The notes beneath the pieces are model-generated. The model was given only the letters and a program-made list of their open reading frames with translations. It was not told the DNA's origin and made no database searches. Of a DNA stretch of 64,000 bases, positions 42,051-54,100 are shown in pieces (the stretch's first letter is position 1; every line of letters begins with the position of its first letter). The translations under genes were made by a program, and so were the position numbers. This stretch comes from Saururus chinensis (lineage: Eukaryota; Streptophyta; Magnoliopsida; Piperales; Saururaceae): assembly GCA_035235625.1 (NCBI GenBank), contig CP141148.1, forward strand, positions 25,917,057 to 25,981,056, read 5' to 3'.

Positions 42051-44929
42051 TATGCATAGAGATGAGCAAAATGTTGTTTATGAAGAATAGTTATATAGAA
42101 GCCGATTAGTTGACAAAAACACTTCAATAGGTTGTCACACAATGCCAACAATTGATAGAGTGGTTCATCAGTGGAGGACACTAGCACGTCAACCAATTAT
42201 CATAGAGGGATATTAGTCACATGACTAGTTGACTGGAGAACTATAGAACTTTGAGTAGTAAACGTAGCATTTGGAGCTTCTAATGGTCGATAGAATGGTT
42301 AACCTCTGGAATCATGTGGTAGCATAACTGGTTTTTAGAGAAGATTTATTGCAAACTAAAATTCCAAATTGGTCTAAACAACTAGGATATATTCATAATT
42401 GTCTCCAATGTCTTTTGGGAGACAAGTATAAGTTGAAGTTGGGTTTTAGACAAGTTTTCAATTGATTTCCATTTGAGAGTTGTTTTAAGAGAGGTTTATG
42501 GTGGTACATTTTGCTTAATACAAGTAAATTTCTTCGTAACATCATCACTATCTTCTTCATCTTCTTCAATTTCATTCTCTATTAGGTTTTCTTTAACCTA
42601 ATTACTTCAAAGAGTTCTTGTTGAATTGAAAATTTACTTACTTTTAGTTCTTCAGTCATTGTTTTTGCATACATAAAATTGAAACCTTTCTAGCTCAATC
42701 TGGGCAAGACAATGTGTACTTGTTGGCTGAATAAGTATTGGTACCAAATTCATTGATCAAAATTTGGTTGTTTTATTCTTTTGCTAATATGTTCAGTAAT
42801 AGCAATAGGGGAGAGCTGTAAAGATAAACATATATAAATGGAAAATTTTTATAACAAAAGCACTATGAACAAATTTTAAGTGATGTAATAGATCTATCTA
42901 CATTCAAAGAATTAGATTTGTTAAAAAATTGAAATATGTGAATTGAAGCGTTGAAGTTTTTCATAGGAAATTTTCAAGAAAAGAATAAACTCAATCAAGC
43001 TACAATTAAATTTGAAAAAAGAAACATGTGATCATCATTTCAACCAAAGATTCATTCTTAGAAGATTAATTAGTGGCTAATTAACATCAATAGGAAAAAA
43101 ATCTAAATTGAGTTGAAGAACTCATTTACAATTCCATTGTACTCAAATGTTTGACCTTGAGTTCGAAGAATTACATAACCATGGTAATTGAAGGTGTGCT
43201 CTAACAAAACTCTTGTATACAATTTCAAAGTCAAACGTGCAACCTTAACTATGGGAACATTCAATTGTTGGGAAAAAGAAAATATTTATTTTGATACAAT
43301 TCTAGTTCAATTTAGGGGTTGCTTGTGTACTAAGTTTGTGTAAGACTTTGTTAATTCCGCTTAAATTCTAGCTTGAATTATCAGAATTATGTTGTGTTGA
43401 AGGTGGACGAAATTAAAAATTCAACTCCAAAGTTGATTTCAAGCTGTTTCGAGCCGAAATCGGCCGAAATAACCAAATCGCCTCATGAGGTGATTCTGGC
43501 TCCCAACCCCCGTTTGGAAAATTATATATTTTATTATTTTTTTAACAATTATCTCCCATATCGATTTAAGCATCGAGAAATGTGTCATATATATAGGGCT
43601 TGCTTTAAATGTTCAAAATTATTTACCTTTGTAGGATCTTGTTTGATAGAGCTGAAATTTAAAAGTGTATTAGTACCAAGAATGTGCATATTCGAGTTTG
43701 AGAATGAGAGTTATATTAATTTAAAATTTTAAAATTAAATTTGATGTAATATTTAAATTTATTTTAAAATTTTTTATTGCCAACAGTAATTCACATTCGA
43801 CGGTAAATTTTTAAAATTAATGACAAAAAATTTCACTTCTATTTATGAAAAATCTAACACCTAAACTAATAGAATATATAAATCAATAAATAAAAATTCT
43901 TACGTCAATTATAAAGTGAATGAAGTTAGGAAGAAGCCTTTTGAAGCCAAGGATAATTTTCACCGTATACAAATGACAAGAATCACCTGGATTCTCGAGC
44001 CATCAACACCATTTCCCAATGGCATCAACATGTCAGAAACCATGTCGACAGACGCCTCACACACAAATTTGCAACAGCCGTCCTCATCACTAGGATTTGG
44101 TATCTTCAGGAGCACTTACCATTTTTTTTCCCCTTCCTTGTTTGCAGCCTCTCAGCTCGGCCTTCACCCTAGTGACTGATGTGAGCCTCATTCCTTGAGG
44201 ACGTCCCCAATTTGACAGTCCTCAAGTAGGTTGAGGATGCCCTGTCCAAGGTGGGTGTCGCTATAACTAGACATGTCATATGGACCTTGGTGAAGGAGGC
44301 ATTCATGGAACTAAAATTCGCTGGTTAAGTTGTACCAAACGTCATTGGCTTTAGATTGATGGCGCATATGAAAGTTCACAAAGATTGTGGAAATCACAAT
44401 ATTTTTGTGCAGATTTTGTGCGCTCTAGTGTACTCTATTGATCCGGAGTCATTGACAGCTGGTGAAACTTCACCAACGACTTCGTGCATGAAGTTTCACT
44501 AGCAAATTTGAATTCAATGCTTGTGAGGATTTTGCTGATGGCATGGTGCAAGTCGGGGTGGTAGTTAGGTAGTGGAGAAATGATTGTGGGGATTGAAGTG
44601 TTTTTCATGCTCCCTATTCACTGTGTGCCGAGCGTAAGGAACTTATGTAAATGCTCACTTACGCTTACTTACACTAGTGTATACACCATCAATATTGAAA
44701 ATAAACGCTTTATAAGTGTTCCTTATGCTCAGCTCATTATTAAAACGGAGCATAAAAAATACTTCCTATGGGGACTTAATTGGTGGCATGGTGCAAGTCA
44801 GGGTGGCCGGCAGTTCGCAATCACTCGAACCTCTCCTCCAGTCACTACTGATGAATACTTTCTTGCAATAGAGGAGAGAGAATCTCGTAGTGACTTGATG
44901 CCTAATTTCACTTCTCATAATGTGAGTAT
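42051..44929. other. Unassigned intergenic sequence with a possible gene relic
   Basis: No confident gene. At about 43990-44530 the plus strand has protein-like stretches in changing frames (for example EDALSKVGVAITRHVIWTLV and VIGFRLMAHMKVHKDCGNHN), which could be a decayed host or transposon gene; I cannot name it. A short direct repeat, GGCATGGTGCAAGTC followed by GGGTGG, lies at 44536 and 44782. Confidence 0.3.
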
Positions 44930-45085
44930 TATAGGTGTACATTTACGAGCTGAGCCTGAGTTGAACTTTAGGCTGACTTAGCTTGAACTTGAAAGTTTTA
45001 ACTTATTGAGTTTAAATGGAGTTTGAGTTGGTTTAGTTTGTGAGTCCGTTTGACTTGTCAACACTCATCAACGGGGTTTTAACTT
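44930..45085. mobile_element. hAT-like MITE fragment
   Basis: Runs of gagctgagcctgagttgaac, TTAGCTTGAACTTGAAAG and GAGTTTGAGTTGG type are typical of the abundant plant elements built from GAGCTCGAGCTTGA-like words. The ends are not defined. Confidence 0.4.
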
Positions 45086-45580
45086 CTCTGTGAATAAAGT
45101 AAGTTTAGCTGATTTGCCTAGTTAATTTTTTATTTGGCTATTTCACATTTTTTAATAAGGCCTCAAGGTGATTTATATATAAAACATAAAAAATAAAAGA
45201 TAAAATAATTCAACCCTATTGTAAGATCTAGGGTTTGCTTTATAATTAGTAACCAAGAGGTACCAAGAGAAACAAACCACTAACGGCAGTACATATATGT
45301 CTTATAATGAAGAAAAGTAAACATTATGCGCATTGCCTATTCTTTTTAACAAAGATGCAGTAGTCGTCTCTATGAAAATGATACTCCATATACAACGGAA
45401 GAAATTAAAACTTTAAAGACATGAAGTTATTTACATATAAATTCACTTCAACTTCAACTTATTCATAAAGTAATAGTGCACAACTTTTCTAACTTATTCA
45501 TAAAGTGGATTAATTGAGAAGCACCCGGGCGCTTTAGCCAGCGGATCGTGATCCGTGGGTTTTTTGCCCCTTATTACCTT

Positions 45581-45745
45581 TGCCGCACGATTAATTATGC
45601 GGCTGATAGACACATATAAACGGGACTCTTAATAAAGTCAATAAGTTATCAACTTATGATATGATCAGAATCGTGCGGCTAATAGGCACATATAAATGAG
45701 ACTCTTAATAGAATTAATAAGTTATCAACTTATCATATGAGAGCT
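45581..45745. repeat. 76-bp direct duplication upstream of the PPR gene
   Basis: GCGGCT starts at 45599 and 45675, and both copies continue with ATAGACACATATAAA-like and AATAAGTTATCAACTTAT. They differ at about ten positions. Each copy holds a small inverted repeat (ATAAGT-TATCA-ACTTAT). It ends about 140 bp before the PPR start codon, in or near the promoter. Confidence 0.8.
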
Positions 45746-45882
45746 AATTGATAAAGTTAATAGCGGTAAATAACAATCCTACTCAAAACTCAGCCCTTAA
45801 GTGGGAGAGTCGTGTCAAATTGTGAGTCTTCAATAGACCTTTGGAGTGGGGAGAATTTGATGTTTGAACCTTTCCCGCCCAT

Positions 45883-47796
45883 ATGGCCAATGGCCACGAC
45901 CGTATCCTTTCTCCAGTACTCCAGCCTGTGAGAGCCATGCCGACCTCCCCTTTCCGCCGATTCCTCTTCCCTTGGCGCGGCCAATTCTGTCCCTCTTCTT
46001 GGACGCATTTCATCTCCTTCTTCGCCACCACCACCACCGCCTTTGCTGTCTCCTCTCCAATGCATCGGGTTCCGACCGCTTCATCGGTTCACATCCCTTC
46101 CATGGAGTTTCACCGCATTGAACAAGCAGTGTCCCATATGGTTGCAGCAAGTGCTCCCATTGACCCCATTTCAGTCATGAAGCTGATTGACTCCTGCATT
46201 TCTTCATCTGGGTCCCTCCAGCTTTGCTCTTTTGCCTTCTCCCAATTGCAGCATTTCCTCAGAACTGACGTCTGCAGCTTCATAACTAGAGCTTATACCA
46301 ACTCAAGCAAGCATTTTGAATCGGTTCTGGTGTACGCCCAGATTCACAGGGTTGGGATTCTCCCTGATTCCAGTATTTTCCCGTCTGTTCTTAAGTCTGT
46401 AGCGCAGTTGTCGTGGTTAAATCTTGGAAAATCGATTCATGGGCATGTTTGTAGAATGGGTTTTGGTTCTGATGTCTACACGAATACGGCTCTCCTGTAT
46501 ATGTACTCTACTTGTAGGTATCCCGACGAAGCCCGTCTGTTGTTTGATGGAATGCCCGAGAGAAACTCAGTTACTTGGAATGCACTCATTACTGGATATG
46601 CGCATAACAGAAAATTCAGTAAAGCGCTTGAAATATTCCGAGAGATGCACGTTTTGCGCGTTGAACCTACTGCAGTTACCATGGTTACGGCTCTTTCTGC
46701 TTGTGCTCATATGGGAGCTCTTAGTCAAGGTAAGTGGATCCACAATTACATAAATCATAACAGAAATCTACTTAATGTGTTTGTGGGAACTGCTCTTATT
46801 GACATGTATGCAAAATGTGGTAATGTTGATGAGTCTGAAAAGGTCTTCGAGTTGATGAGAGTGAAGAATGTATATACTTGGAATGCTTTAATATCTGGAT
46901 TAGCGATGAATGGAAAAGGCGAAGCAGCAATTAATGTTTTTTCGAGATTGATTAAAGAGAACGTGAAGCCTGACAGTGTCACATTTCTGGCCGTTTTATG
47001 CGCTTGTTGTCACCAAGGGTTAGTCAATGAAGGTCGTAACATCTGGTATGATATGAAAACTGAATTTGGGGTACAACCCAGAATTGAACACTATGGATGC
47101 ATGGTTGATCTTCTTGGTCGAGCTGGGTTTTTAGATGAAGCTCAGGAACTCATTCGAAATATGCCTGCAAAACCAGATTCTGCAATTTGGAGGGCACTAA
47201 TTGGTGCTTGTAGAATACATGGAAATGCCAAGCTAGGTGAACTTGCCATTGGCAATCTTCTTGAGTTAGAGCCTTACAATGGGGAAAACTATGTGCTGTT
47301 GTCCAATCTTTATGCTCGGGACAGGAGGTGGGAAAAGGTGGGGGAAGTGAGGGAGATTATGATTGAGAAGGGCATTGAAAAGGTACCTGGATGTAGTTCG
47401 ATTGAAATTGACAATGTCGTTTACGAATTTGTTGTGACAGACCAATCTGCTAAAGGTGCATCAGAGGAGTTATATAAGATGCTTGCCGACATGACTAGGG
47501 ATTTGAGGTTGTCTGGTTATGTTGTGGACACTGACATGGTTTCTTATGATCTTGAGGAAGAGGAAAAAGAAGGCTCATTGATGTACCACAGCGAAAAACT
47601 CGCCCTAGCATTTGGTCTCCTTAGAACTTCTGCTGGTTCTGATATAAGAATAGTGAAGAATCTTAGAATTTGCAAAGATTGCCATAGTTTTTTTAAGCTG
47701 ATTTCTAAAGTTTATAGAAGATATATCATTGTGAGAGATCGAAACCGATTTCACCATTTTAGGGATGGCTTTTGTTCCTGCAGAAATTATTGGTAA
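45883..47796 (+). CDS. PLS-class pentatricopeptide repeat protein with DYW domain
   Basis: Intact 637-codon intronless frame, as usual for this family. Residues 1-60 are Arg/Ser/Phe-rich and suit an organelle transit peptide; Met19 (MPTSPFRRFLFPWRGQF) is an alternative start. PPR motifs occupy roughly residues 100-470 in the P-L-S pattern, with landmarks DVYTNTALLYMYSTCRYPDEA, RNSVTWNALITGYAHN, NVFVGTALIDMYAKCG and VKPDSVTFLAVLCACCHQGL. E and E+ motifs follow (WRALIGACRIHGNAKLGE, YVLLSNLYA, GCSSIEI). The DYW deaminase domain has HSEKLALAFGLL (HxE, about residue 568) and CKDCHSFFKLISKVYRR (CxxC), ending CSCRNYW. Such proteins bind organellar RNA and carry out C-to-U editing in plastids or mitochondria. 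The last triplet is NYW rather than DYW. The RNA target cannot be read from sequence alone here. Confidence 0.96.
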   Translation: MANGHDRILSPVLQPVRAMPTSPFRRFLFPWRGQFCPSSWTHFISFFATTTTAFAVSSPMHRVPTASSVHIPSMEFHRIEQAVSHMVAASAPIDPISVMKLIDSCISSSGSLQLCSFAFSQLQHFLRTDVCSFITRAYTNSSKHFESVLVYAQIHRVGILPDSSIFPSVLKSVAQLSWLNLGKSIHGHVCRMGFGSDVYTNTALLYMYSTCRYPDEARLLFDGMPERNSVTWNALITGYAHNRKFSKALEIFREMHVLRVEPTAVTMVTALSACAHMGALSQGKWIHNYINHNRNLLNVFVGTALIDMYAKCGNVDESEKVFELMRVKNVYTWNALISGLAMNGKGEAAINVFSRLIKENVKPDSVTFLAVLCACCHQGLVNEGRNIWYDMKTEFGVQPRIEHYGCMVDLLGRAGFLDEAQELIRNMPAKPDSAIWRALIGACRIHGNAKLGELAIGNLLELEPYNGENYVLLSNLYARDRRWEKVGEVREIMIEKGIEKVPGCSSIEIDNVVYEFVVTDQSAKGASEELYKMLADMTRDLRLSGYVVDTDMVSYDLEEEEKEGSLMYHSEKLALAFGLLRTSAGSDIRIVKNLRICKDCHSFFKLISKVYRRYIIVRDRNRFHHFRDGFCSCRNYW

Positions 47797-48300
47797 TGAA
47801 AGATTGTGTTTGTAATTATTGGAACACTTGCTTATGTGCTTTGTCGCTATACATTGGGACCTTTTAGGAACTGGGAGCTATTCTGGAAGTTATTTGGCGA
47901 AGACTGTTTTATGAAGAAAATATGGCACGTATCGTTGGGCAGCTCGATTTGTTTCCGGTGCTCATTCTAGCAGAAATGAATCACAAGTCCAAGCTTCAGC
48001 AGGTCCCGCCCCCTCTTCCTCTCACCACAATATATTTGGGATCCAGCTTTAAAGTAGCTGAACTGGACTGTGAATTAAGCCAAGCTTAGGAGTAGCTCTG
48101 AGCCCACATCTCAGACCAATACTTTGTTTCAGAATACTCGGCGAAATTGTTATCTCTGAAAAAATTTAAAATAAAGAGAAATGTCTTGGGACATATCATT
48201 TCTAACGTCATGAAAGCAGATGACTTTGCAAGGGAAGGGTTCTGCTTCTATGAAGTGAAAGTGAGTGGCAAGGTGACTCAGAACGCCCGGGCAGTACATA

Positions 48301-48501
48301 TTCCCTCCATTTGGAAAAATAAAAATATGTTCTCCTTTAATTGGCTGAGTACTTAAAAGAGTTTCTTAAGCTATGGGGCATGTAGTGGGATTTTTGCATT
48401 GGGGTTTAACATTTTCCCTCTTTTTCGTTTTCATTGGTGTGGGTCTCACTTTTCAATAAAAATTACTAATTTTTTGAATTATTAACATGGGACAGAGGGA
48501 A
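48301..48501. mobile_element. Stowaway-like MITE
   Basis: Left end TTCCCTCCATTTGG at 48301 and right end (reverse complement) TTCCCTCTGTCCCATG ending at 48501 match the Stowaway terminal pattern CTCCCTCCGT. TA dinucleotides flank both ends (48299-48300 and 48502-48503). 201 bp, no coding. Confidence 0.7.
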
Positions 48502-49379
48502 TATTATAATTTTAAAAAATTGGAGAAAATTTTAGGACAAGGAAAGTGACAAACTGTCCCCAAGTGCAATGGATGATATTGACCCTTTTCTTTCTTTTTC
48601 TTCTTCCTTTCTCTCCTCTTCCCTCCCCTTCTCCTCCGGCCGCCTCTGCTTCTTCCCTCCCCCCTCTCCTCCTCCAACTGCTGCCTTCTCTTCCAGCCAC
48701 CGCCTCAAAATAAGATAAGAAGCGTAAACACTAAAGCGAGGCCTTGCTTTTGCGCTGACGTGTTGATGATTCTTTTTAAAGAATCTCCATTCCAAAACCA
48801 TACGTAAGATTTTCGTCTCATGCAGCTCTTATTTATGCATAGCAATAAGAGGAATTATCCATGGAATAAAAAAGAATCCAGCTTCCTATTTGCTTTATAT
48901 TTGCAACATTACAAAAAGAATCCACGTTGTGCAACATTAAATGGACTGATTCTTTTAGGAGCCATGGAAATTTTAGGTTATGACAACAAATTTAGTTACA
49001 ACCACATAAAAGATTCGAGTTCAAGCCCATCTTCCTTCTTCAAGGAGAGCGCCTAGAAAGAGGCTGACTTGGGGACGAGGGAAAGAGGAGAAAGAAGAGA
49101 GGGCCACTGGTTCAGTGTGGCCAGTGGTCGGCGAAGCAACACCGATGCAGTCGACTCTCAACTTTCTCCCAAAATTGCCAGTTTGCCTATCGCGGACTCC
49201 ATAAAGGACTTAGAAAACTCCCTCAACGGAGAATTGTGTTGTATATTGTATTATATATGCTTGTTAGTTGTTACAAAGATTACATAGAATCAGTTTAATC
49301 AGTTGTGATTGACCTAGATAAGGGAAGGTGCACAAGATAAGCACACAACACATATTATGTGCTATTACCCCTGAAATGA
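48502..49379. other. Unassigned sequence with a CT-rich tract
   Basis: A pyrimidine-rich block (48580-48690) resembles the 5' leader of plant genes, but no matching coding frame follows. Sequence 49220-49380 may be the LTR and 3' tail of the Copia remnant to the right (minus orientation). Nothing else recognised. Confidence 0.35.
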
Positions 49380-50780
49380 ATGTGGCCTCTTAGCCAAAGT
49401 GAGTTTGGGCCTGAGCAGTTGTTGGCGTTGGTGCGGCAACCCTTTGGTGAAGATATCAGCCACCTGAGCCTCCTGATCTGATCAACAATGGATACATATT
49501 TAATTACAAGGGACTATTGCTCAACCCACTCATGAACAAAATGATATTCTATCTGAATGTGTTTGGTGCGACCGTGTAACACTGGATTAGTTGTCATATA
49601 CGTTGCGCTAATGTTGTCACACCAAATAAGTGGAGCAAAAGGAAGTGTGATACCCAATTCATGGCATAAATTTTGTGTCCAAAAGTTCTGCAGCACAGAG
49701 AGCAAGACATCTATACTTCGATTCAACACTTGAGCGAGAAACAATTGCCTGTTTCTTGGCACTCCAAGAGATGAGGTTGCCACCATGAGAGACACAATCC
49801 CAATTTACAGCATAGTCAACATCACTATAAGCAGTGAGGTAGAGTGTGGAGGTGTGCTGAAACTTAAGACCATAGTGAACATTCGATTTTAAGTAGCATA
49901 AAATCCGCTTGACTAGAGTAAGGTGATTAGAGGTGGGTGAGTGCATAAATTGACATGTCTGGTTAACCAAGAAGGAGATATCCAAATGCGTCATTGTCAC
50001 ATTTTGCAGAGCACCCACTAGGCTTCTATACCCAGGAGGATGAGAGAGTGCTTTTGTCTGCATGCTTGGAGAATTTCTGTCCTCTAGGGCAAGGTGTGGA
50101 AATGGGCATGGAACCAGACATATTAGCCTGATCAAGTAAGTCCGCAATATACTTGGCATGTGACAAAAATAGATGTGGTCCATGAAAGATTGCTTTAACA
50201 CCCAGAAAATATAGTGGAGTGAGCCCAAATCTTTGGTAGAAAAATGAGATCCTAACTACAAAATAAGATGTTGTAAGAGAGAAAGTGAATTGCCAGTTAT
50301 GATAATGTCATCAACGTATATGAGCATGTAGATAACATGTTGATGATCATGATAAATGAAGATAGAATTATCAACATTAGAACCTCAGTAGCCCATAGAG
50401 AGTAAGAGATTGCTAAGACGATGAAACAGGCTCACGGAGCAAGTTGGAGCCCATAAAGTGATTTGTGTAGATGACACAAGTTATCGCCATAATGAGGATG
50501 AGTATAGCCGGGGGGTTTGCTGCATATATACCTCTTTATTGGCAAAACCATGTAGAAAAACATTTTAAATATCCAGTTGTTTATGGGCCAACTCTTGGAA
50601 AAGGGGATGGTGAGCACCATACGAATTGTAGTTGGCTTGAAATGTCTCATTAAAATCAAGCATGCTTACTGTGAAACCCCCTTATCCACCAAACGGGCTT
50701 AATACCTGTCAATAGACCCATCTACCATTCTTTTGAGTTTGAAAACCCATTTTCATTTATTGACATTTTTATTAGGGATG
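49380..50780 (-). mobile_element. Ty1/copia pol remnant (reverse transcriptase and RNase H)
   Basis: Minus strand, 5' to 3': reverse transcriptase with KPPGYTHPHYGDNLCHLHKS and LYGL (about 50450-50560), YVDD motif near 50320, then the connection and RNase H domain with YRSLVGALQNVTMTHLDISF, VNQTCQFMHSPTSNHL, LISWSAKKQAIVSRSSVESK and FVHEWVEQ. Gag, protease, integrase and a proven LTR are missing. It is broken by several interruptions. The lineage is not certain; layout is like the common Tork/Retrofit-type elements. Confidence 0.88.
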
Positions 50781-50833
50781 AGGAACCAAAGACCATGTGC
50801 CATTAAAAAGCAGAGAATTGAACTCAACGTCCC

Positions 50834-51125
50834 TAGTTTTTCCCGTGTGCTGGGAGTGAGTGTTTAATATCATTCTAAACTTAGGATCACTCATTACCTC
50901 TAATCCAAATAACTTATTAAGGCAAAAGATTACAAGAAGTAGCCTCAATTGCGCATAACCAACAAAGTTGAATTAAACTTAGTTTTTCCCGTGTGCTGGG
51001 AGTGAGTGTTTAATATCTTTCTAAACTTAGGATCACTCATTACCTCTAGTCCAAATAACTTATTAAGGCAAAAGATTACAAGAAGTAGCCTCAATTGCGC
51101 ATAACCAACAAAGTTGAATTAAACT
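50834..51125. repeat. 146-bp tandem duplication, nearly identical
   Basis: Copy 1 is 50834-50979 and copy 2 is 50980-51125, both starting tagtttttcccgtgtgctgg. I see only two differences (near 50872/51018 and near 50905/51050), about 1.4 percent, so the event is recent compared with neighbouring elements. It lies at the low-coordinate edge of the next LTR. Confidence 0.92.
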
Positions 51126-54100
51126 ACAACTAGCATAAATTAATCTATTAAAATGTAAGCATAATCACACAATGATTTTTACATAGAAACCTAAATAAGA
51201 CAAAAATAACGGTCATTCAATCCTTTGGCTGAATCAATACACTATGAAGTAAGAACTTACAAAACTCTAACTACTAATCTCTACCTAAACTAGAAGTCCT
51301 TTCTCTAGCTGGATGTTGACCACTAAGACATCTCCTTTATATTTTTCCTTCCGAGTTTGATCTTTGTCTTCTTTAATAGCACTCTTCCAATCAAAACTTT
51401 TTTCGATTATGTTTTTAAATCCTCTTCAATATCCATTTATGAACAAGTCTCATCAGCAACTTGTGTTATATTTGTGACGTGTCTCTAATCACTCATATTT
51501 AATTCATAAAGTATTTTTGAAATAAAGTACCCACCATTTATTTTCTCTCAAGTATACAAGTGATATAGGGAAGAACTTTAGGCAAAAGCTCTATTTTTTC
51601 TCTAGGAAATTTTATTTCCCCTCTCTCCAATTCATCACAACAATGCATTTAAATAGTCTTCAAAGTCGGCTAGGGTTTCAGTATTCTAATAGGAAAATAA
51701 TTGATTCCGGATTGACCTAAATCTTGCAACTAAGCACAGAGCAATCAATCATTCCATAGGGCGATCGATCATTCATTTTTTTGTTCGAAATTAGCCATCC
51801 AATCTATCAATTATTCCTCAAAGCGGTCTATCACTAAAGTTACTAGAATTCATATGTCAAGCAACCATCGATCATTTAAGCCTACAATCAATTGTTAAGG
51901 TTGTTGTGATTGACAAAATAGACAATTAATCAATCTATTATCACAATGGACGATCGATAGGTCTACTATAAAAAATTCCAAAAATCATTCAAGATTGATC
52001 GATCGATTCTCAAGGACAATTGTTCACTTTTGAATATTAATTGTGATTTTTTTATTTTTTGTCCAGAACTAAAGGTTTTTTAAGATAAATCTAAGTGTTT
52101 GTGCATGTGAGTGTCTATAAAATTTACTGTTGAGACTTATCGCCATATTAAGTCTTTCACCTTAAAAATCATAGCTTGTCAACTTCTCATTTTAAAATCA
52201 ATCAATTCCAAATATAACTTTAATCACATTACTAATCTATATCAATTCCTAAAACTTAAAATATACATCATTTGGACATATTTTTGTTACCAAAATCAAG
52301 TCAATTACAAGACATATCACTATATGTCCTAACAATTCTCCTCTTTGGCTATTTCGTGACAAAATTCTACAAATTATAAAAATAAAAAATCACAAGTCAT
52401 GACAATATAATGCATTTACTTTTAACTTGTGCAAAAATATACACTTGATATCCTAAGACTCACTAAGACCATTTGGAATTGGTATGAAAATCCTTAAACA
52501 TGTACTTCAATTTCACACTTAAACGAAAATTATTTACATAACACTGCTCAACTAATTATGAAAAACAGCACAAACCATTTGATTCTTCATAATTTTGTCT
52601 CTCCCTTTTTGTCTAAAATAGTAAAAAAAAAGTGATCCATAATATAGAAAATAACATTAAAGCTCACATAACAAGTACACATCCATGAAAACATTAAATA
52701 GATAGAAAATATAAACATGAAATATCTCAAATTATAGCATCAAACAACCATACATCAGTTTCGTAATACATGATAATAGTAAATAAATATGTATCATGAA
52801 CTAACAAAAGCTTTAATAAGGATGATCAACTAGAAAATACATAAAAAGCACTCCTCATTAACACCATCAGCATCAGGCGGAGTAGAACTAACATATCATC
52901 ATCAAACTAAATCCTTAATGCTATGCATATAATCAAGAAGATGACAATGCATAACCATAGTCTCGTCATAAGTAGCAAATCATGGTGCAACAAGAGCATC
53001 AATTGCTTAGCATCTGGAATATGCTCATCCTCCTCTGTTGTAGCAATTGAGATTTTAATATCCGTCTAATAAACCTAGCTGATCACTAGATTTCTCTTAA
53101 CCCTAATACTTTAACAAGTAAGTAATTAAGAGTTTTACAATCTATGCGCAAAAAAAATTCTATAGCTGAAATAATAAAAACCTAATGACTATGCGCTATA
53201 TATGATTATTCTATCAACAATCAATCTATAAAGCATGTAAGAACACACAAGGATTTAATGTAAAAAACCCCAACTATCGTAAAAAAAACTATGACAACCT
53301 TACAAGGCCAAATTAATGCACTAGTAAGCAAGAACTTGCAAGACCCAAAAATAACCAATTGGCCTCTTGACTAGACACAAATGAAAAATGTATTTTCTTT
53401 GTTCAACCAACTTCATTGTTGGCCTTCAAGTTTCTCCCTTTATCAAATCCTTGAAGCTTTCCCTCTTCATCTTCCCCCTTTGTCTTCTTCTAGCAACTTA
53501 TTTAAAGATTCCTTCAATTATTGATCTCTTTTTTAGTTTTCTTCAACTTTTTTGAAAACTTTACAGCAACTCCTCTTTTGTTTTGTGTATGAGATTATTC
53601 TCTTTCAGTTGTGTGTCTTCATGAAATCATCATTAACATGCGCTTGAAGCTTCTTGGGTGATCTCCTCTAGGAGAACAATAGACAAGGAACTCTTCTCTC
53701 TTCTTTATAATTATCTAAGCTTATCTCTCTTCAATTTCGTAATTCCTTAGTCTTAAAATTTGACATTAAGTCATTTTAAAAATTTGACTCTAATTTGGAA
53801 TACAATCTCTTCTGGAAACGCTTAAATTAGGTAATTATAAATTAAAACAATCGATCGTTTCAAACAACAATCGATCGTTTACTATTTCCTTAGGTCAAGA
53901 TGCCGCTAGAGATCGATCCATCAACCAGGCGATCAATCGATACTCTTGAATTATTTTTACAAAGGACTATCTCAAGTGGCAATCGATTGATTCAATTAAT
54001 GTATTATTCAACGATTGATCAATTACACATTATTTTGATAGTTTTGCCCCATTTACCCTAATTCGGTATGAAACTCCCAAAATCACTTTCTAAGCTATTC

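Noticed and set aside
44580-44981. 133-codon plus-strand frame
   Set aside because: No recognisable domain; its end overlaps a hAT-like fragment. Could be chance in AT-rich DNA.
48512-48801. Glu/Gly/Arg-rich minus-strand frames
   Set aside because: Produced by the CT-rich tract at 48580-48690; low complexity only.
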